Shown: positions 43,692-53,336 of the stretch, in pieces
Position numbering within the stretch: position 1 is the stretch's first letter
Layout: every line of letters starts with the position of its first letter
Origin: DASPJQ01 sp035299065
Lineage (GTDB): Bacteria > Bacteroidota > Bacteroidia > Flavobacteriales_D > UBA2798
Direction: 5' to 3'
Assembly: GCA_035299065.1 (NCBI GenBank)
Contig: DATGXI010000158.1
Span: forward strand, 1 to 64,000
DNA: 64,000 bases
The notes under the pieces: model-generated
The model's database searches: none
What the model was told of the DNA's origin: nothing
The model's input: only the letters and a program-made list of their open reading frames with translations
Program-made: the position numbers and the translations under genes

Positions 43692-44771
43692 TTATTGTTG
43701 TTGCTTACCCAGTGCTTTTAACGTGCGTATATGAGAACCAAGTGCATTTAAGAAAGTGCGGTTTTCGTTATACCGTAAACCAAATTCTTTAGCAGTTTTT
43801 TCAACAATGGGTGAAATTGCCGGGTAATGTACGTGGCAAACGTGCGGAAAAAGGTGATGTTCTATCTGGTAATTTAAACCGCCAATCCACCAGCCAAACC
43901 ATCGGCTTTTGCGGCTGAAGTTGGCTGTGGTTTCCAATTCATGAATTGTCCATTCGTTTTCAATAATTCCATTTGTTGGCATGGGTTGGTCAACGTCTTC
44001 AACAACATGTGCCATTTGAAAAACGGTACCCATTACAAGCCCCGAAACGGCATGCATCACCAAAAAGCCTAACATTACAATCCACCAGCTAAATCCTGAG
44101 AACACTATTGGTAAAATGAAAATTACCGACAAATAAATGATTTTTGCAAATATAAGCCGCGTCATTTCTTTTTTTGGTGTTGTTCCATGCTGCCTGGTTA
44201 TGCCTGCTTTGTTGTACTTTATAAGTTGACTGATTTCTTTAAAAAACCTTGCAATTGACATTAAGCAATATAAGAAGAAGGCGTAAATATGCTGAAACCG
44301 GTGAATTTTTTTGAGCGGTGACTGTTTGGATAGCCTAAGTGATCCTTTGGGCTCTATATCCTCATCATATCCATCAATATTTGTAAATGTATGGTGCATA
44401 ACATTGTGCTGTATGTGCCAGTTAAACATGTTTCCTCCAATAAAATAAATGGTCGATCCTACCAGTTTATTTAGCCAGCTTTTTTTTGAAAATGAACCAT
44501 GAACCGCGTCATGCATTACACTCATGCCAATACCGGCCATGCCAATACCCATAAGTATTGAAAGAAGAAAAAATGCCCAGGCGTTGAAGGGAAAAATCAG
44601 GAATAAAATAAACGGTGTAAAGTAAAGCGAGAGCATGACAATACACTTAATCACCATTTTTGCGTTGCCTTTAGTGGAAATATTGTTTTTTGCAAAATAA
44701 TCGTTAACGTTTTTGCGTAGTGTTGCGGTAAATTGTCCGCGATCTTTGTTGACAAACTTTATTGTTTTCAT
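43692..44771 (-). CDS. Fatty acid desaturase (acyl-lipid/acyl-CoA, front-end-like)
   Basis: 359 residues from the ATG at 44771; an earlier start adds 16 residues. The three histidine boxes are HDAVHGS, HNVMHHTFTN and QIEHHLFPHVCHVHYP (QxxHH), the set found in linoleoyl-CoA/delta-6-type desaturases. Four membrane segments are seen as hydrophobic stretches. It lacks the N-terminal cytochrome b5 domain of eukaryotic front-end desaturases, as is usual in bacteria, so electrons must come from a separate donor. It introduces a double bond into membrane fatty acids. It is transcribed divergently from a TonB-dependent receptor. Confidence 0.93.
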   Translation of the reverse strand: MKTIKFVNKDRGQFTATLRKNVNDYFAKNNISTKGNAKMVIKCIVMLSLYFTPFILFLIFPFNAWAFFLLSILMGIGMAGIGMSVMHDAVHGSFSKKSWLNKLVGSTIYFIGGNMFNWHIQHNVMHHTFTNIDGYDEDIEPKGSLRLSKQSPLKKIHRFQHIYAFFLYCLMSIARFFKEISQLIKYNKAGITRQHGTTPKKEMTRLIFAKIIYLSVIFILPIVFSGFSWWIVMLGFLVMHAVSGLVMGTVFQMAHVVEDVDQPMPTNGIIENEWTIHELETTANFSRKSRWFGWWIGGLNYQIEHHLFPHVCHVHYPAISPIVEKTAKEFGLRYNENRTFLNALGSHIRTLKALGKQQQ

Positions 44772-45168
44772 GATCAGTATGGCCGGGGAAATTTCTTCCC
44801 GGGACTTTGTAAATTCCAAAAAAAGCTGATCAAAAAATATAAGCGATAACTTAGAGCCTTTGCGTCAACCAGGTTGGTTGTAAGTAATTTAATATAGTGC
44901 GTAATGCATTGCAAATATAGGTAAATAATACCAGTTATTAAAGCATATATACAGGCTTTTTACCATCTATTGTTAAACACGGGTAAAGCCTGCGGGTTCA
45001 ATTGAATAGGATTGCTTACTGGTTTTATAAATCCCTTATCTTTGAGCCTTGTCTTCATTCACCGGTTTTATACCGTTGTTTACCGGCAAACGTTGATTCC
45101 CCGCCAAAAAAGCATTGGCTGTATGTTGAAGGCCATTTAGTTTTGGCAACATGTTAGATAAAAAATTG
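44772..45168. other. Divergent intergenic region, desaturase/TonB receptor
   Basis: About 400 bases. CAACCAGGTTG (44866-44876) is a short dyad. A -7-like TATCTTTG (45037-45044), with a TTG at 45012-45014, gives a candidate promoter reading toward the receptor, with a 5' leader of more than 100 nt. No supported gene or known riboswitch is visible in that leader. Confidence 0.45.
45037..45044 (+). promoter_or_regulatory. Candidate -7 element for the TonB-dependent receptor gene
   Basis: TATCTTTG matches TAnnTTTG. A TTG at 45012-45014 sits 22 bases before it, close to the usual -33 position. Confidence 0.45.
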
Positions 45169-47337
45169 ATGAAAGCAGTTATATACAAAAGCCTTCTTGT
45201 TTTGCTTTTCACACTTGCTACTATTGGTGTGTTTTCACAAGCAGTAATTAATGGTAATGTAAAAAATCGTTCAGGAAAGCCCATCGCGTATGCAAGTGTT
45301 GTTTTGAAAAATGCGCTTGAAGGAGCAATGACTGATACCCTTGGTAATTTTACACTCACAACAACTACTTATGGACAGGACACGCTATTGATATCGGCAA
45401 TTGGGTTTGAAGATTATGTTAAACCAATTTTAATCGAGAATAAACCATATACACTCAATTATAAATTAACCGATGCTGTGTCGGAACTGGACGAAGTTGT
45501 TATTTCGGCTGGCACAATAGAGGCAAACAATGAACGTGTAGTGGCAGTTCTTAAGCCGCTGGATATTGTAACAACTGCGGGTGCCCTGGGCGATATTGCC
45601 GGAGCAATTCAAACTTTACCGGGCGTGCAACGCAATGGTGGTGATCAAACAGGTTTAATGGTACGGGGTGGAGATATAAGCGAAAGCGCAATGATTGTTG
45701 ATGGTTGTGTGGCCCAAAACGCATTTGGAAGCAGCGTGCCAGGAGTTGGACAACGCAGCAGGTTTAATCCTTTCCAGTTTAAAGGAACAGCATTCAGCAG
45801 CGGTGGTTATACAGCAAGGTATGGTCAGGCACTATCATCTATACTTGATTTACAAACAACCGATTTACCCGATAAAAACAACATGAACATTGGGGCCAAT
45901 ATGGCTGGTGCCTATTTATCGGGTTCAAAATTGTTTGGCAACAACGCGGTTGAGTTTTCGGGTAATTATACCAACGTGGCTCCTTATTTTGCATTAACTC
46001 CTGTAAACAATAGTTTTTACGATGTGCCCCAGGGTGGAAGTTTTTCTACACGATGGGTATCAAAATTTGAAAACAATAGTTGGTTTAAAATGAACTTCAG
46101 CCAATCATTCAATAAAATGGGGATTAACATTCCAGATCCAGCTGTTGCCGGTGAACGTATAAATTTTGGAATGAAAAATGAAAATACGTTTTTCAATACG
46201 TCTTACAAGTACTGGAAAAATCCGCATTTGCGTTGGTTCACTGCTTTCTCATTCAGCAATAACACCGATGAGATTGAATGGGCCGGCATGAACGTGTTGC
46301 GTACGGATGGACGCGTACAGGGCAGGGGTGAAGTTTGGTATGAATTTGGCAGGCAGTTCAACATGCTGGCCGGAATAGATCTGCAGCGCATAAATTACAT
46401 GCAGCGATTTGATACACTTGTAGGAAAGTATGATGAAATGCTTAGTGCAGCCTACCTTGAGTTTGAATATAAGCCCGCCCGATGGTTTGCCGTAAAGCCT
46501 GGTGTAAGGGCTGAATATTCGCAATTTATTGCACGTGCAAATGTAGCGCCAAGACTTGCGTTTGCCTTCAAAACAGGCCAGGCTTCGCAAATATCCTGTG
46601 CAGGAGGTGTGTTTTACCAAACCGCGGGTCCGCAATATTTACTACAGGGATATCGCCCCGGTTACCAGCAATCTGTTCATAGTATGATTAATTACCAGGT
46701 CATGAAAAATGATCGTGTGTTCAGGATAGAAGCGTATTATAAATCATATGATCAACTGGTACGTGAAAATGGTGTAATGTATACCCCAAATGCAAACAGG
46801 TTTTATTTCGGAACGGTTGATAATTCAGGAAGTGGTCATGCACAAGGCATTGATTTCTTCTGGCGCGATAAAAAATCGATCAAAAATTTTGACTATTGGA
46901 TATCCTACAGTTTCATTGATACAAAACGGTTGTACCAGAATTATATTGATAAAGTAATGCCTGATTACGTTTCGCAAAATAACCTGAATGTCATAACAAA
47001 GTATTTTATTATGAAATGGCAAACCAATATTTCAGTGAGTTATAATTATGCAAGCGGAAGACCTTATTACAATCCTTCAAACCCCGAGTTTTTAGGTGAC
47101 AGAGCCCCGGATTTCCATAATGTATCGGTTAGCATAGCCTACCTGACAACCATTAAAAAAATGTTTACAGTGTTTTACGCCAGCTTTGACAATGTTACCA
47201 ACCAAAAAAATATATTGGGTTACCGTTATTCGGCCGATGGAACACAGGCTTATCCCATATTGCCGCCCATGTACAGGTCAATATTTGTTGGGGTAAATTT
47301 ATCGCTGACACAATTTAAACAAGACGAACTTCCTTAG
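45169..47337 (+). CDS. TonB-dependent receptor with carboxypeptidase-like regulatory domain
   Basis: 722 residues from the ATG at 45169 (MKAVIYKSLLVLLFTLATIGVFSQ signal peptide); an ATG 18 bases earlier is also possible. A carboxypeptidase-regulatory-like domain (about 25-110: VINGNVKNRSGKPIAYASVVLKN) precedes a plug with LPGVQRNGGDQTGLMVRGGD and a 22-strand-type barrel. No SusD partner is adjacent, so it is not a clear polysaccharide locus; it probably imports a siderophore, cofactor or small oligomer by TonB energy. The next gene follows after 41 bases. Confidence 0.93.
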   Translation: MKAVIYKSLLVLLFTLATIGVFSQAVINGNVKNRSGKPIAYASVVLKNALEGAMTDTLGNFTLTTTTYGQDTLLISAIGFEDYVKPILIENKPYTLNYKLTDAVSELDEVVISAGTIEANNERVVAVLKPLDIVTTAGALGDIAGAIQTLPGVQRNGGDQTGLMVRGGDISESAMIVDGCVAQNAFGSSVPGVGQRSRFNPFQFKGTAFSSGGYTARYGQALSSILDLQTTDLPDKNNMNIGANMAGAYLSGSKLFGNNAVEFSGNYTNVAPYFALTPVNNSFYDVPQGGSFSTRWVSKFENNSWFKMNFSQSFNKMGINIPDPAVAGERINFGMKNENTFFNTSYKYWKNPHLRWFTAFSFSNNTDEIEWAGMNVLRTDGRVQGRGEVWYEFGRQFNMLAGIDLQRINYMQRFDTLVGKYDEMLSAAYLEFEYKPARWFAVKPGVRAEYSQFIARANVAPRLAFAFKTGQASQISCAGGVFYQTAGPQYLLQGYRPGYQQSVHSMINYQVMKNDRVFRIEAYYKSYDQLVRENGVMYTPNANRFYFGTVDNSGSGHAQGIDFFWRDKKSIKNFDYWISYSFIDTKRLYQNYIDKVMPDYVSQNNLNVITKYFIMKWQTNISVSYNYASGRPYYNPSNPEFLGDRAPDFHNVSVSIAYLTTIKKMFTVFYASFDNVTNQKNILGYRYSADGTQAYPILPPMYRSIFVGVNLSLTQFKQDELP

Positions 47338-47378
47338 AAATTTAAGATATAAAATTTAAGAAAATAAAAACAAAAAAA

Positions 47379-48041
47379 ATGAAAGCACTTATTAAAATCG
47401 CTGCCTCGCTATTGTTGACTGCAGGCAGTTTTGCAGCAAATGCACAGGACATGGAAGCCTACCTGTCAAAATCGTGCAAACAACTTGACACGGCCAAAAC
47501 CCTTGAGCAGGTTAATAAGGCTTCGTCTTCATTTGATATATCGGCCATGAAATGGAGTAAAGAATATATTGCTAATTATTACGCTGCATATTCAAAAACA
47601 ATTCTTTCGTTTATGTATCCCGAAGCAGACATGAAAACAAAAGATCTTGTACTGGACCAGGCCGATAAGTATTTCGAAAAGGCAAAAGCGCTTGCGCCTG
47701 AAAGTGATGAAACCTATGTGTTGGCAGCGTTGCTTGCACAGGCCCGCATGTCGGTTGACGGGCAAAACCGCTGGATGAAATACGGAAAGATATTTGAAGA
47801 GAACCTGGAAAAAGCAAAAGCCATTAATCCGGAAAATCCACGTATTTATTATTTAAAAGGAACCTCTACATTTTATACCCCTAAAATGTTTGGTGGAGGA
47901 AAAAAGAATGCAAAACCCTATTTTGAAAAGGCAAAAGAATTATACGCTAAACAAGACACTACTTCGGTGTTAAAACCAATATGGGGGTCTGTTCAAACCG
48001 ATTATTTTATTGGAGAGTGCAGCAACGAGGACAAGGATTAG
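47379..48041 (+). CDS. Secreted helical (TPR-like) protein
   Basis: 220 residues with signal peptide MKALIKIAASLLLTAGSFAANAQ. Helical pairs with A-x-x-YF-x-KA-type motifs (DQADKYFEKAKALAPESDETYVLAA, NLEKAKAINPENPRIYYLKG) are typical of TPR-like repeats. There is no other domain. It lies 41 bases after the TonB receptor and just before an alpha/beta hydrolase, so the three may be co-transcribed. The inferred role is a periplasmic partner of the receptor; the specific function is unknown. Confidence 0.8.
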   Translation: MKALIKIAASLLLTAGSFAANAQDMEAYLSKSCKQLDTAKTLEQVNKASSSFDISAMKWSKEYIANYYAAYSKTILSFMYPEADMKTKDLVLDQADKYFEKAKALAPESDETYVLAALLAQARMSVDGQNRWMKYGKIFEENLEKAKAINPENPRIYYLKGTSTFYTPKMFGGGKKNAKPYFEKAKELYAKQDTTSVLKPIWGSVQTDYFIGECSNEDKD

Positions 48042-48076
48042 TCTTTATGCATAAAACGAATAAATTCCTGATTGAT

Positions 48077-48997
48077 ATGAAGAGCTTTTTTTTGTTGATT
48101 GCATGGCTGTTGTTTTTTAGCAGGCCTGGAAATACCCAGGAAGTTACCGTTACCTTGCATTCAATTTTTAATGGAAATGCATCTGTCAGGTATAGTGTTT
48201 GCGGAAATGGAAAGCCTGTTTTGATTGCCAATGGCGGGCCCGGATTTTCAAGCTGGCACATGCAGGAGTTTGCGAAAAACCTTTCAAAAAAGGGATTTAA
48301 GGTCATATTATTTGATCAACGCGGAACAGGTAATTCAAAAGTGCCTGCTTACGATTCATTGAACATAACACTTGACCTGGTTTTGGAAGACATGCAAAAA
48401 GTAATTGAACAAGAGGCAAAAGGCAAGGCAATTGTAATGGGGCATTCTTTTGGAGGAATACTTGCCATGAGTTTCGCTGCAAAATACCCTGCCATGGTTG
48501 AAAAACTTGTTTTATGCTCATCAGCAGGAATTAATCTTGATTTTCTTAATTATTTTGGCGACAATATTTTTCAGCGGTTACAACTCGTAAGCAACGATAC
48601 GGCAGCGATCCCGGTAACAGTAAAAGAAAGAGAAGATGCGTTTTATGCCATGCTTAAAGCAAATGCGCCTGCTTACTTTTACGACAAAAAAAATGTTGCT
48701 GAGTTTACTGATATACTAACAATTCCCGGGTCTTATTCTCCCGAATACAATTCATTAATGTGGTCTGATCTTTTTCGGATCAAGTATGATTTGACGAAAG
48801 GATTTAAGGGGTTTAAAAAACCGGTGTTGGTTATACAGGGCCGTCAGGACATTCTTGGAGATGAAACAGCCATTCGTATTAGCCAGTCAATTCCTGGTTC
48901 CAAACTTGTTTTTATGAATCGTTGCGGGCACGTTCCCTGGATGGACGCGCCCGAAGATTTTATGCGGGAATTGGAAATGTTTCTGAATCAAAAATAG
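48077..48997 (+). CDS. Alpha/beta hydrolase (proline iminopeptidase-like), secreted
   Basis: 306 residues from the ATG at 48077, giving the signal peptide MKSFFLLIAWLLFFSRPGNTQ; an ATG at 48047 is an alternative. The fold is intact: the oxyanion-type motif NGGPGFSS (histidine of HGGPG replaced by asparagine), FDQRGTGNSK, nucleophile GHSFGG, acid in VIQGRQDILGD and histidine in NRCGHVPWMD. The proline iminopeptidase family is the nearest relative by motif. The secreted location suggests hydrolysis of an extracellular peptide or ester. It is downstream of the TonB receptor and helical protein. Confidence 0.9.
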   Translation: MKSFFLLIAWLLFFSRPGNTQEVTVTLHSIFNGNASVRYSVCGNGKPVLIANGGPGFSSWHMQEFAKNLSKKGFKVILFDQRGTGNSKVPAYDSLNITLDLVLEDMQKVIEQEAKGKAIVMGHSFGGILAMSFAAKYPAMVEKLVLCSSAGINLDFLNYFGDNIFQRLQLVSNDTAAIPVTVKEREDAFYAMLKANAPAYFYDKKNVAEFTDILTIPGSYSPEYNSLMWSDLFRIKYDLTKGFKGFKKPVLVIQGRQDILGDETAIRISQSIPGSKLVFMNRCGHVPWMDAPEDFMRELEMFLNQK

Positions 48998-48998
48998 G

Positions 48999-51023
48999 TT
49001 ACTCAACAACCAGCTTTCTTACAGTTCTTTTGTTGTTCTGATAAATTTCCAGTAAATAAAGACCTGTTTCAAGCTTATTGGTGTTTAATAAAATGTTCTC
49101 AAATCCGCTCTCGAATTCTTTTGTAAGTACTATTTTACCATTGTATTCTTTAATGTAAATACGCGAACTGCTTTCAGGCGAAAGGTTTGTTACCGAAAGC
49201 GTGCTTCCGCGTTGTAGGGGAACAGGATAAATTTTAACCTCGTTTAAATTCAAACCCGTTTCAGAAACGCCAATACCGCCAGGTACCGCCAGCGTGTCAT
49301 ATTTGGCAAACGTAAAAACACCAAATAGCTTCTGGCTTTCGCTGCTTTCAACAATACCATTGCCTCCTCCAAGACAACTTCCGTCATTGGTAGATTTAAC
49401 ATTTACCCAGGCAGCTCCGGTCCATCGTGCAAACGTAAGCGTTTTGCAATCGTATATGTTGCTTTCTGATGCATTGAACCAGTTTATTTTAACGAAAGCA
49501 CTATCAACGGCAAGACCTTTTTCCAGCCGCCAGTATTCAAGCGTATCAATCTTAACAAGCGGTGAAATATATGGAATCGTATCCGGATACATGGTTCGGT
49601 GATAAGAGGCTGTAAAATCACTGATTGGTGAAGCCGGTGGACCAATGTGAATGGGCATGTACTTTCCTTTATGACCAACAGGGAACATAAAACCGGTATT
49701 TCCAATTTTTCGTATGGGTCCGTTTACATAGCTGCTGTCTGACCCACCCAGTGAAACCGCGTTTAGTTGCATTAAAGGCATCATGGCAGTTGTTGTATAT
49801 AAAATACCTTGTTTCATGTATAAAAAGCTTTTTACACGAACATTGTTTGTGAGCCAAACTCCCATATTGCAATTAATGACAAGCCCATTGAATGAGGTAA
49901 TGCTGATACCTCCAATATTTTGAGGTATTGTTCCTTTCATAACAATGCTGTTTACCGTGTCATTGTAAAAACCATTGTTAATGAAATCGCCATGTACACA
50001 AATGCTGTCGGGTGAAACATGCCGCAACGTATCGCCTGTATCAATTGAAAGATGATGAAAACGGTATTTGCCATTGCCCTGTAATGTTGTAATGCCGCTG
50101 AAAACAGCACTGGCATTTTGTACATGAAAAACACCATTGTTTTCAACCGAGGCTATTCCTGAAAAGGTGAATAAAACTGAATCATTGAGTTTAATACTGT
50201 CAGTAAGGCTTTTCAGGTAGATGTGCTCGCCATTGTAATGGATCTGGGCCTTTCCATTGGCTTCAAAGTTCATGTGAACTGTTCCTGTAGGGTCATTTAT
50301 GATTTGATGATTAAATGTTGCAACGCCATCGTTAATGATGAAAGATGGTTTCCCAAATCCGGGAAATTCTCCAAACCACAGTAAATCTCCGTTTACCGTT
50401 AAATTGCCATTGTTCATCTTGAACGAGGGGTTAAAGGCACCTGTTTCACATTCAAGTTCAAAGTCAGTGGTGATCAATGTTCCGTTATTCATCACAAATG
50501 AACTGGAAATTTCTCCCAATCCATCGCCAATGGCCAATACTTCGCCAGCATTCACCATGCCGGTATTCAACTCAGCAACGGCTCCACTTTCAATAATCAG
50601 CCGCTGGTTGCATAAAATTGTACCACCATTAATTACCAATTCAGCTTCATCGCCAACAATAATCCGTCCGTTGCTGCCCGTTCCGGCTGCGTGTAAAATT
50701 CCTCCCGTTGCAAAAACTTTTGTTCCTGCACCAAGTATTTCAATATTATCACTGGTATATATATTGTCCTGTATAGACAACAAAGCTCCATTTTGGACCA
50801 CGAGTGAAGCGGGTGCAAAAACCGAAGCAGTGGAAATGATAGGAGAAACTGCTGCCCCCGAGTAATTTACCGGGTCAATTAAAATATCTTCATCGTTCAA
50901 TGGCCATTCGCTCCAGTTGGCAGGATTATTCCATTCTGAGTTCACGTTGCCGGTCCAGTTTTGTGAAATAGCCTGGTTGTAAAAAAGTGTAAAAAGTAAA
51001 ATGGTAATTGTATAATTTTTCAT
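48999..51023 (-). CDS. Large secreted T9SS type A cargo protein, beta-helix-like
   Basis: 674 residues starting MKNYTITILLFTLFYNQAISQ (ATG at 51023). After GNVNSEWNNPANWSEWPLNDEDI, an NxWxxxxNW-type repeat, most of the protein is a succession of short beta-strands with GxVxI/ILGAGTKV patterns (VLAIGDGLGEISSSFVMNNGTLI), typical of a right-handed beta-helix or autotransporter-like passenger. The last 75 residues contain VKIYPVPLQRGSTL, YNGKIVLTKEF and LETGLYLLEI, a T9SS type A sorting domain. It is probably a surface adhesin or carbohydrate-binding protein. No catalytic motif is apparent. Confidence 0.88.
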   Translation of the reverse strand: MKNYTITILLFTLFYNQAISQNWTGNVNSEWNNPANWSEWPLNDEDILIDPVNYSGAAVSPIISTASVFAPASLVVQNGALLSIQDNIYTSDNIEILGAGTKVFATGGILHAAGTGSNGRIIVGDEAELVINGGTILCNQRLIIESGAVAELNTGMVNAGEVLAIGDGLGEISSSFVMNNGTLITTDFELECETGAFNPSFKMNNGNLTVNGDLLWFGEFPGFGKPSFIINDGVATFNHQIINDPTGTVHMNFEANGKAQIHYNGEHIYLKSLTDSIKLNDSVLFTFSGIASVENNGVFHVQNASAVFSGITTLQGNGKYRFHHLSIDTGDTLRHVSPDSICVHGDFINNGFYNDTVNSIVMKGTIPQNIGGISITSFNGLVINCNMGVWLTNNVRVKSFLYMKQGILYTTTAMMPLMQLNAVSLGGSDSSYVNGPIRKIGNTGFMFPVGHKGKYMPIHIGPPASPISDFTASYHRTMYPDTIPYISPLVKIDTLEYWRLEKGLAVDSAFVKINWFNASESNIYDCKTLTFARWTGAAWVNVKSTNDGSCLGGGNGIVESSESQKLFGVFTFAKYDTLAVPGGIGVSETGLNLNEVKIYPVPLQRGSTLSVTNLSPESSSRIYIKEYNGKIVLTKEFESGFENILLNTNKLETGLYLLEIYQNNKRTVRKLVVE

Positions 51024-51227
51024 AAGCAATTGTATTAACTGGATTCATATCCATTGTTTTAAACTATAATAACACCAATTGCAATGCCATACGGCTAGTT
51101 GTTCGGTTTGACCAGATTAAGTTTTTAAAGAGTGAGAATAACGTGAAAAAATTACCAATTTGAAATGGGGGGACCTATACAAATAAACATGCCAAAAAAG
51201 AATATTTTTAACAGAACATTATAACTG

Positions 51228-51249
51228 AATGAACATTCATTTATATTTG
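51228..51249 (+). promoter_or_regulatory. TetR-type operator overlapping a -7 promoter element
   Basis: AATGAA (51228-51233) and TTCATT (51236-51241) form a perfect inverted repeat around CA. It abuts TATATTTG (51242-51249), a TAnnTTTG -7 element that ends 10 bases before the regulator ATG. The arrangement fits autorepression of the tetR-MFS operon. Confidence 0.75.
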
Positions 51250-51258
51250 TAGCGCAAT

Positions 51259-51846
51259 ATGCGTACTAGGGATACAAATAAAGAACTGGCTGTTAGGGAT
51301 AAAGCCTTGAAAATGATTGTGAAGGAGGGTTTTGACGGACTTAGTATGCAGAAATTGGCCAGGGAGGCAGGGGTTTCTCCTGCCACCATTTATATCTATT
51401 TTAAAAACCGTGAAGATTTATTGCATAAGTTATTTGCTGACGTGCAGGACAAGTTCAGCGATGTAGCGTTAAAAGGATTCGATCCCGCCATGTCGTTGGA
51501 AGATGGGTTATGGTTGCAGTGGAAGAACAGGTTGAATTTCATTTTAAAATACCCCGTTCATTTTAGTTTTCATGAACAATTTGGACATAGTCCGCTTGTA
51601 AATCATAAATCGGTTAAGCTGGCTGTATTCAAGGAAAACATGCGGAACTTTGTTGCAAAGGCGATGAAGGAAGGGGAGATAAAAAAAATGGAACCTGAAA
51701 TTTTCTGGTCCATGGTATACGGCCCTTTTTATGCGCTGGTTAAGTTTCATTTAAATAAAAAAAACTTTACCGGAAAGAAATTTGAAATAACAGAAGCAAA
51801 AATGCGTCAAGCCTTTAATATGGTTATGAAGGCGCTTAAAGGATAA
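51259..51846 (+). CDS. TetR-family regulator of an MFS exporter operon
   Basis: 195 residues. The DNA-binding domain is RDKALKMIVKEGFDGLSMQKLAREAGVSPATIYIYFKNREDLLHKLF. The C-terminal ligand domain is helical (TetR_C-like). An operator dyad and -7 element lie immediately upstream. The next gene, an MFS transporter, begins 46 bases later. The expected logic is repression of both genes, relieved by a ligand of the pump. Confidence 0.95.
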   Translation: MRTRDTNKELAVRDKALKMIVKEGFDGLSMQKLAREAGVSPATIYIYFKNREDLLHKLFADVQDKFSDVALKGFDPAMSLEDGLWLQWKNRLNFILKYPVHFSFHEQFGHSPLVNHKSVKLAVFKENMRNFVAKAMKEGEIKKMEPEIFWSMVYGPFYALVKFHLNKKNFTGKKFEITEAKMRQAFNMVMKALKG

Positions 51847-51892
51847 GGAATGTTCACTTAACAAAGATTATTAAAAACTGAAAATAGCTCAG

Positions 51893-53299
51893 ATGGAAAA
51901 AGCACTTAATGCAGAAACAACAAAACCAGGATTTACAAAATATCAAAAACTGGTTATACTCATCATTTCATTAATTCAATTTACGGTAGTACTTGATTTT
52001 ATGATCATGAATCCTATTAGTGATATGCTGATGAAGGACCTGAGCATATCAGCCGCAAAATTGGGTATTGTAGTATCGGCCTATGCGTTCAGTGCAGCAA
52101 TTTCAGGCATTGCGGCTTCAGGTTTTGCTGACCGTTATGACCGTAAACGCATGCTTGTTTTCTTTTATTCAGGATTTTGTCTTGGCACGTTGGTATGTGC
52201 ATTCGCGCCCACGTTTGAGATATTGTTGACCGGTCGTATTGTAGCTGGTATTTTTGGAGGTGTTTTATCATCCATTTCAATGGCCATTATAAGCGATTTG
52301 TTTCCAATACATATGCGTGGCCGTGTTATGGGGTTCACCCAAATGGCTTTTGCGGTTAGCCAGGTGCTTGGAATTCCATTGAGTCTTTTTTTCGCGAATA
52401 AATTCGGATGGTATTTTCCATTCATTCTCATTGCCATTTTTATTGCCTTAACGTGGTTGTTTATTGCTGTTTCAATGAAGCCCATTCGTGAGCACCTTGC
52501 CTTGCAAAAGGGGCACAATGCATTCAAGCACATGACAAATACCATTGCCAACAGGCAATACCGTGTAGCATTTATAGCCAGTTGCTTAATGCCTATTGGC
52601 GGTTATATGCTCATGCCATTCGGAAATCCTTTTTTAATCAATAACCTGGAAGTTAGTCCGCATGACATACCCTTGCTTTTTTTAGTCACCGGTATATGTT
52701 CTATGTTTATTATGCCTATGGTTGGAAAAATCAGCGACAGCCTGGGTAAGTTCAAAACAATGGTGGCAGGAAGTATACTGGCATCGTTCATGGTGATTAT
52801 TTATGCCAACATGCTGCCGGTTCCGTTGTGGGTTATTATTATGATTAACGCGCTTATGTTTGCAGGAATCATGTCACGCATTGTGCCAGCCCAGGCATTG
52901 ATTACCGCTGTGCCTGATATGGCCGACAGGGGAGCGTTTATGAGTATGAATGCCTCGCTTACAAGTTTGGCGGGTGGCATTGCAGCACTTGCCGGAGGTC
53001 TAATTGTTTATTCGAAAGACATTGCTTTGCAAACAGGAATTGGGCGTGTGGTTCAATTGGTGAAAAGCGGCTCGGCCTATTATACCGATGCAGCGCATTT
53101 TGATAAACTGGTAACGTCAAAAACAGGAATACCTGACGATGCGTTTGTTTTCTGGAAAGAGCGATTGATTATACCCATTCACAATTACGATGTGTTGTCT
53201 TATGTGGTGGTTGCCGTAATGGCACTTTGTGTAGTAATGGTTTTTAGGGTGAATAAAATTGTGATTGCAAAACACCAGGCGGGCAATAAGCCCATTTAA
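51893..53299 (+). CDS. MFS transporter (drug/sugar efflux type)
   Basis: 468 residues with about 12 membrane segments. MFS signature GFADRYDRKRML is between segments 2 and 3; a late loop includes KISDSLGKFKTMV. The N-terminus and the long C-terminal part, with a periplasmic insert around 385-425 (SAYYTDAAHFDKLVTSKTGIP), place it near the Bacteroidota YdiM/AraJ-like efflux group. It acts in the inner membrane by proton antiport. It is preceded by its likely repressor, with a short gap. Confidence 0.92.
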   Translation: MEKALNAETTKPGFTKYQKLVILIISLIQFTVVLDFMIMNPISDMLMKDLSISAAKLGIVVSAYAFSAAISGIAASGFADRYDRKRMLVFFYSGFCLGTLVCAFAPTFEILLTGRIVAGIFGGVLSSISMAIISDLFPIHMRGRVMGFTQMAFAVSQVLGIPLSLFFANKFGWYFPFILIAIFIALTWLFIAVSMKPIREHLALQKGHNAFKHMTNTIANRQYRVAFIASCLMPIGGYMLMPFGNPFLINNLEVSPHDIPLLFLVTGICSMFIMPMVGKISDSLGKFKTMVAGSILASFMVIIYANMLPVPLWVIIMINALMFAGIMSRIVPAQALITAVPDMADRGAFMSMNASLTSLAGGIAALAGGLIVYSKDIALQTGIGRVVQLVKSGSAYYTDAAHFDKLVTSKTGIPDDAFVFWKERLIIPIHNYDVLSYVVVAVMALCVVMVFRVNKIVIAKHQAGNKPI

Positions 53300-53336
53300 G
53301 TTTTGTGGCCTTGCAGTAGTTCTGTTTTTTACAATG

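Noticed and set aside
45169..47337. Polysaccharide utilisation locus
   Set aside because: No SusD homologue or glycoside hydrolase lies next to the TonB-dependent receptor.
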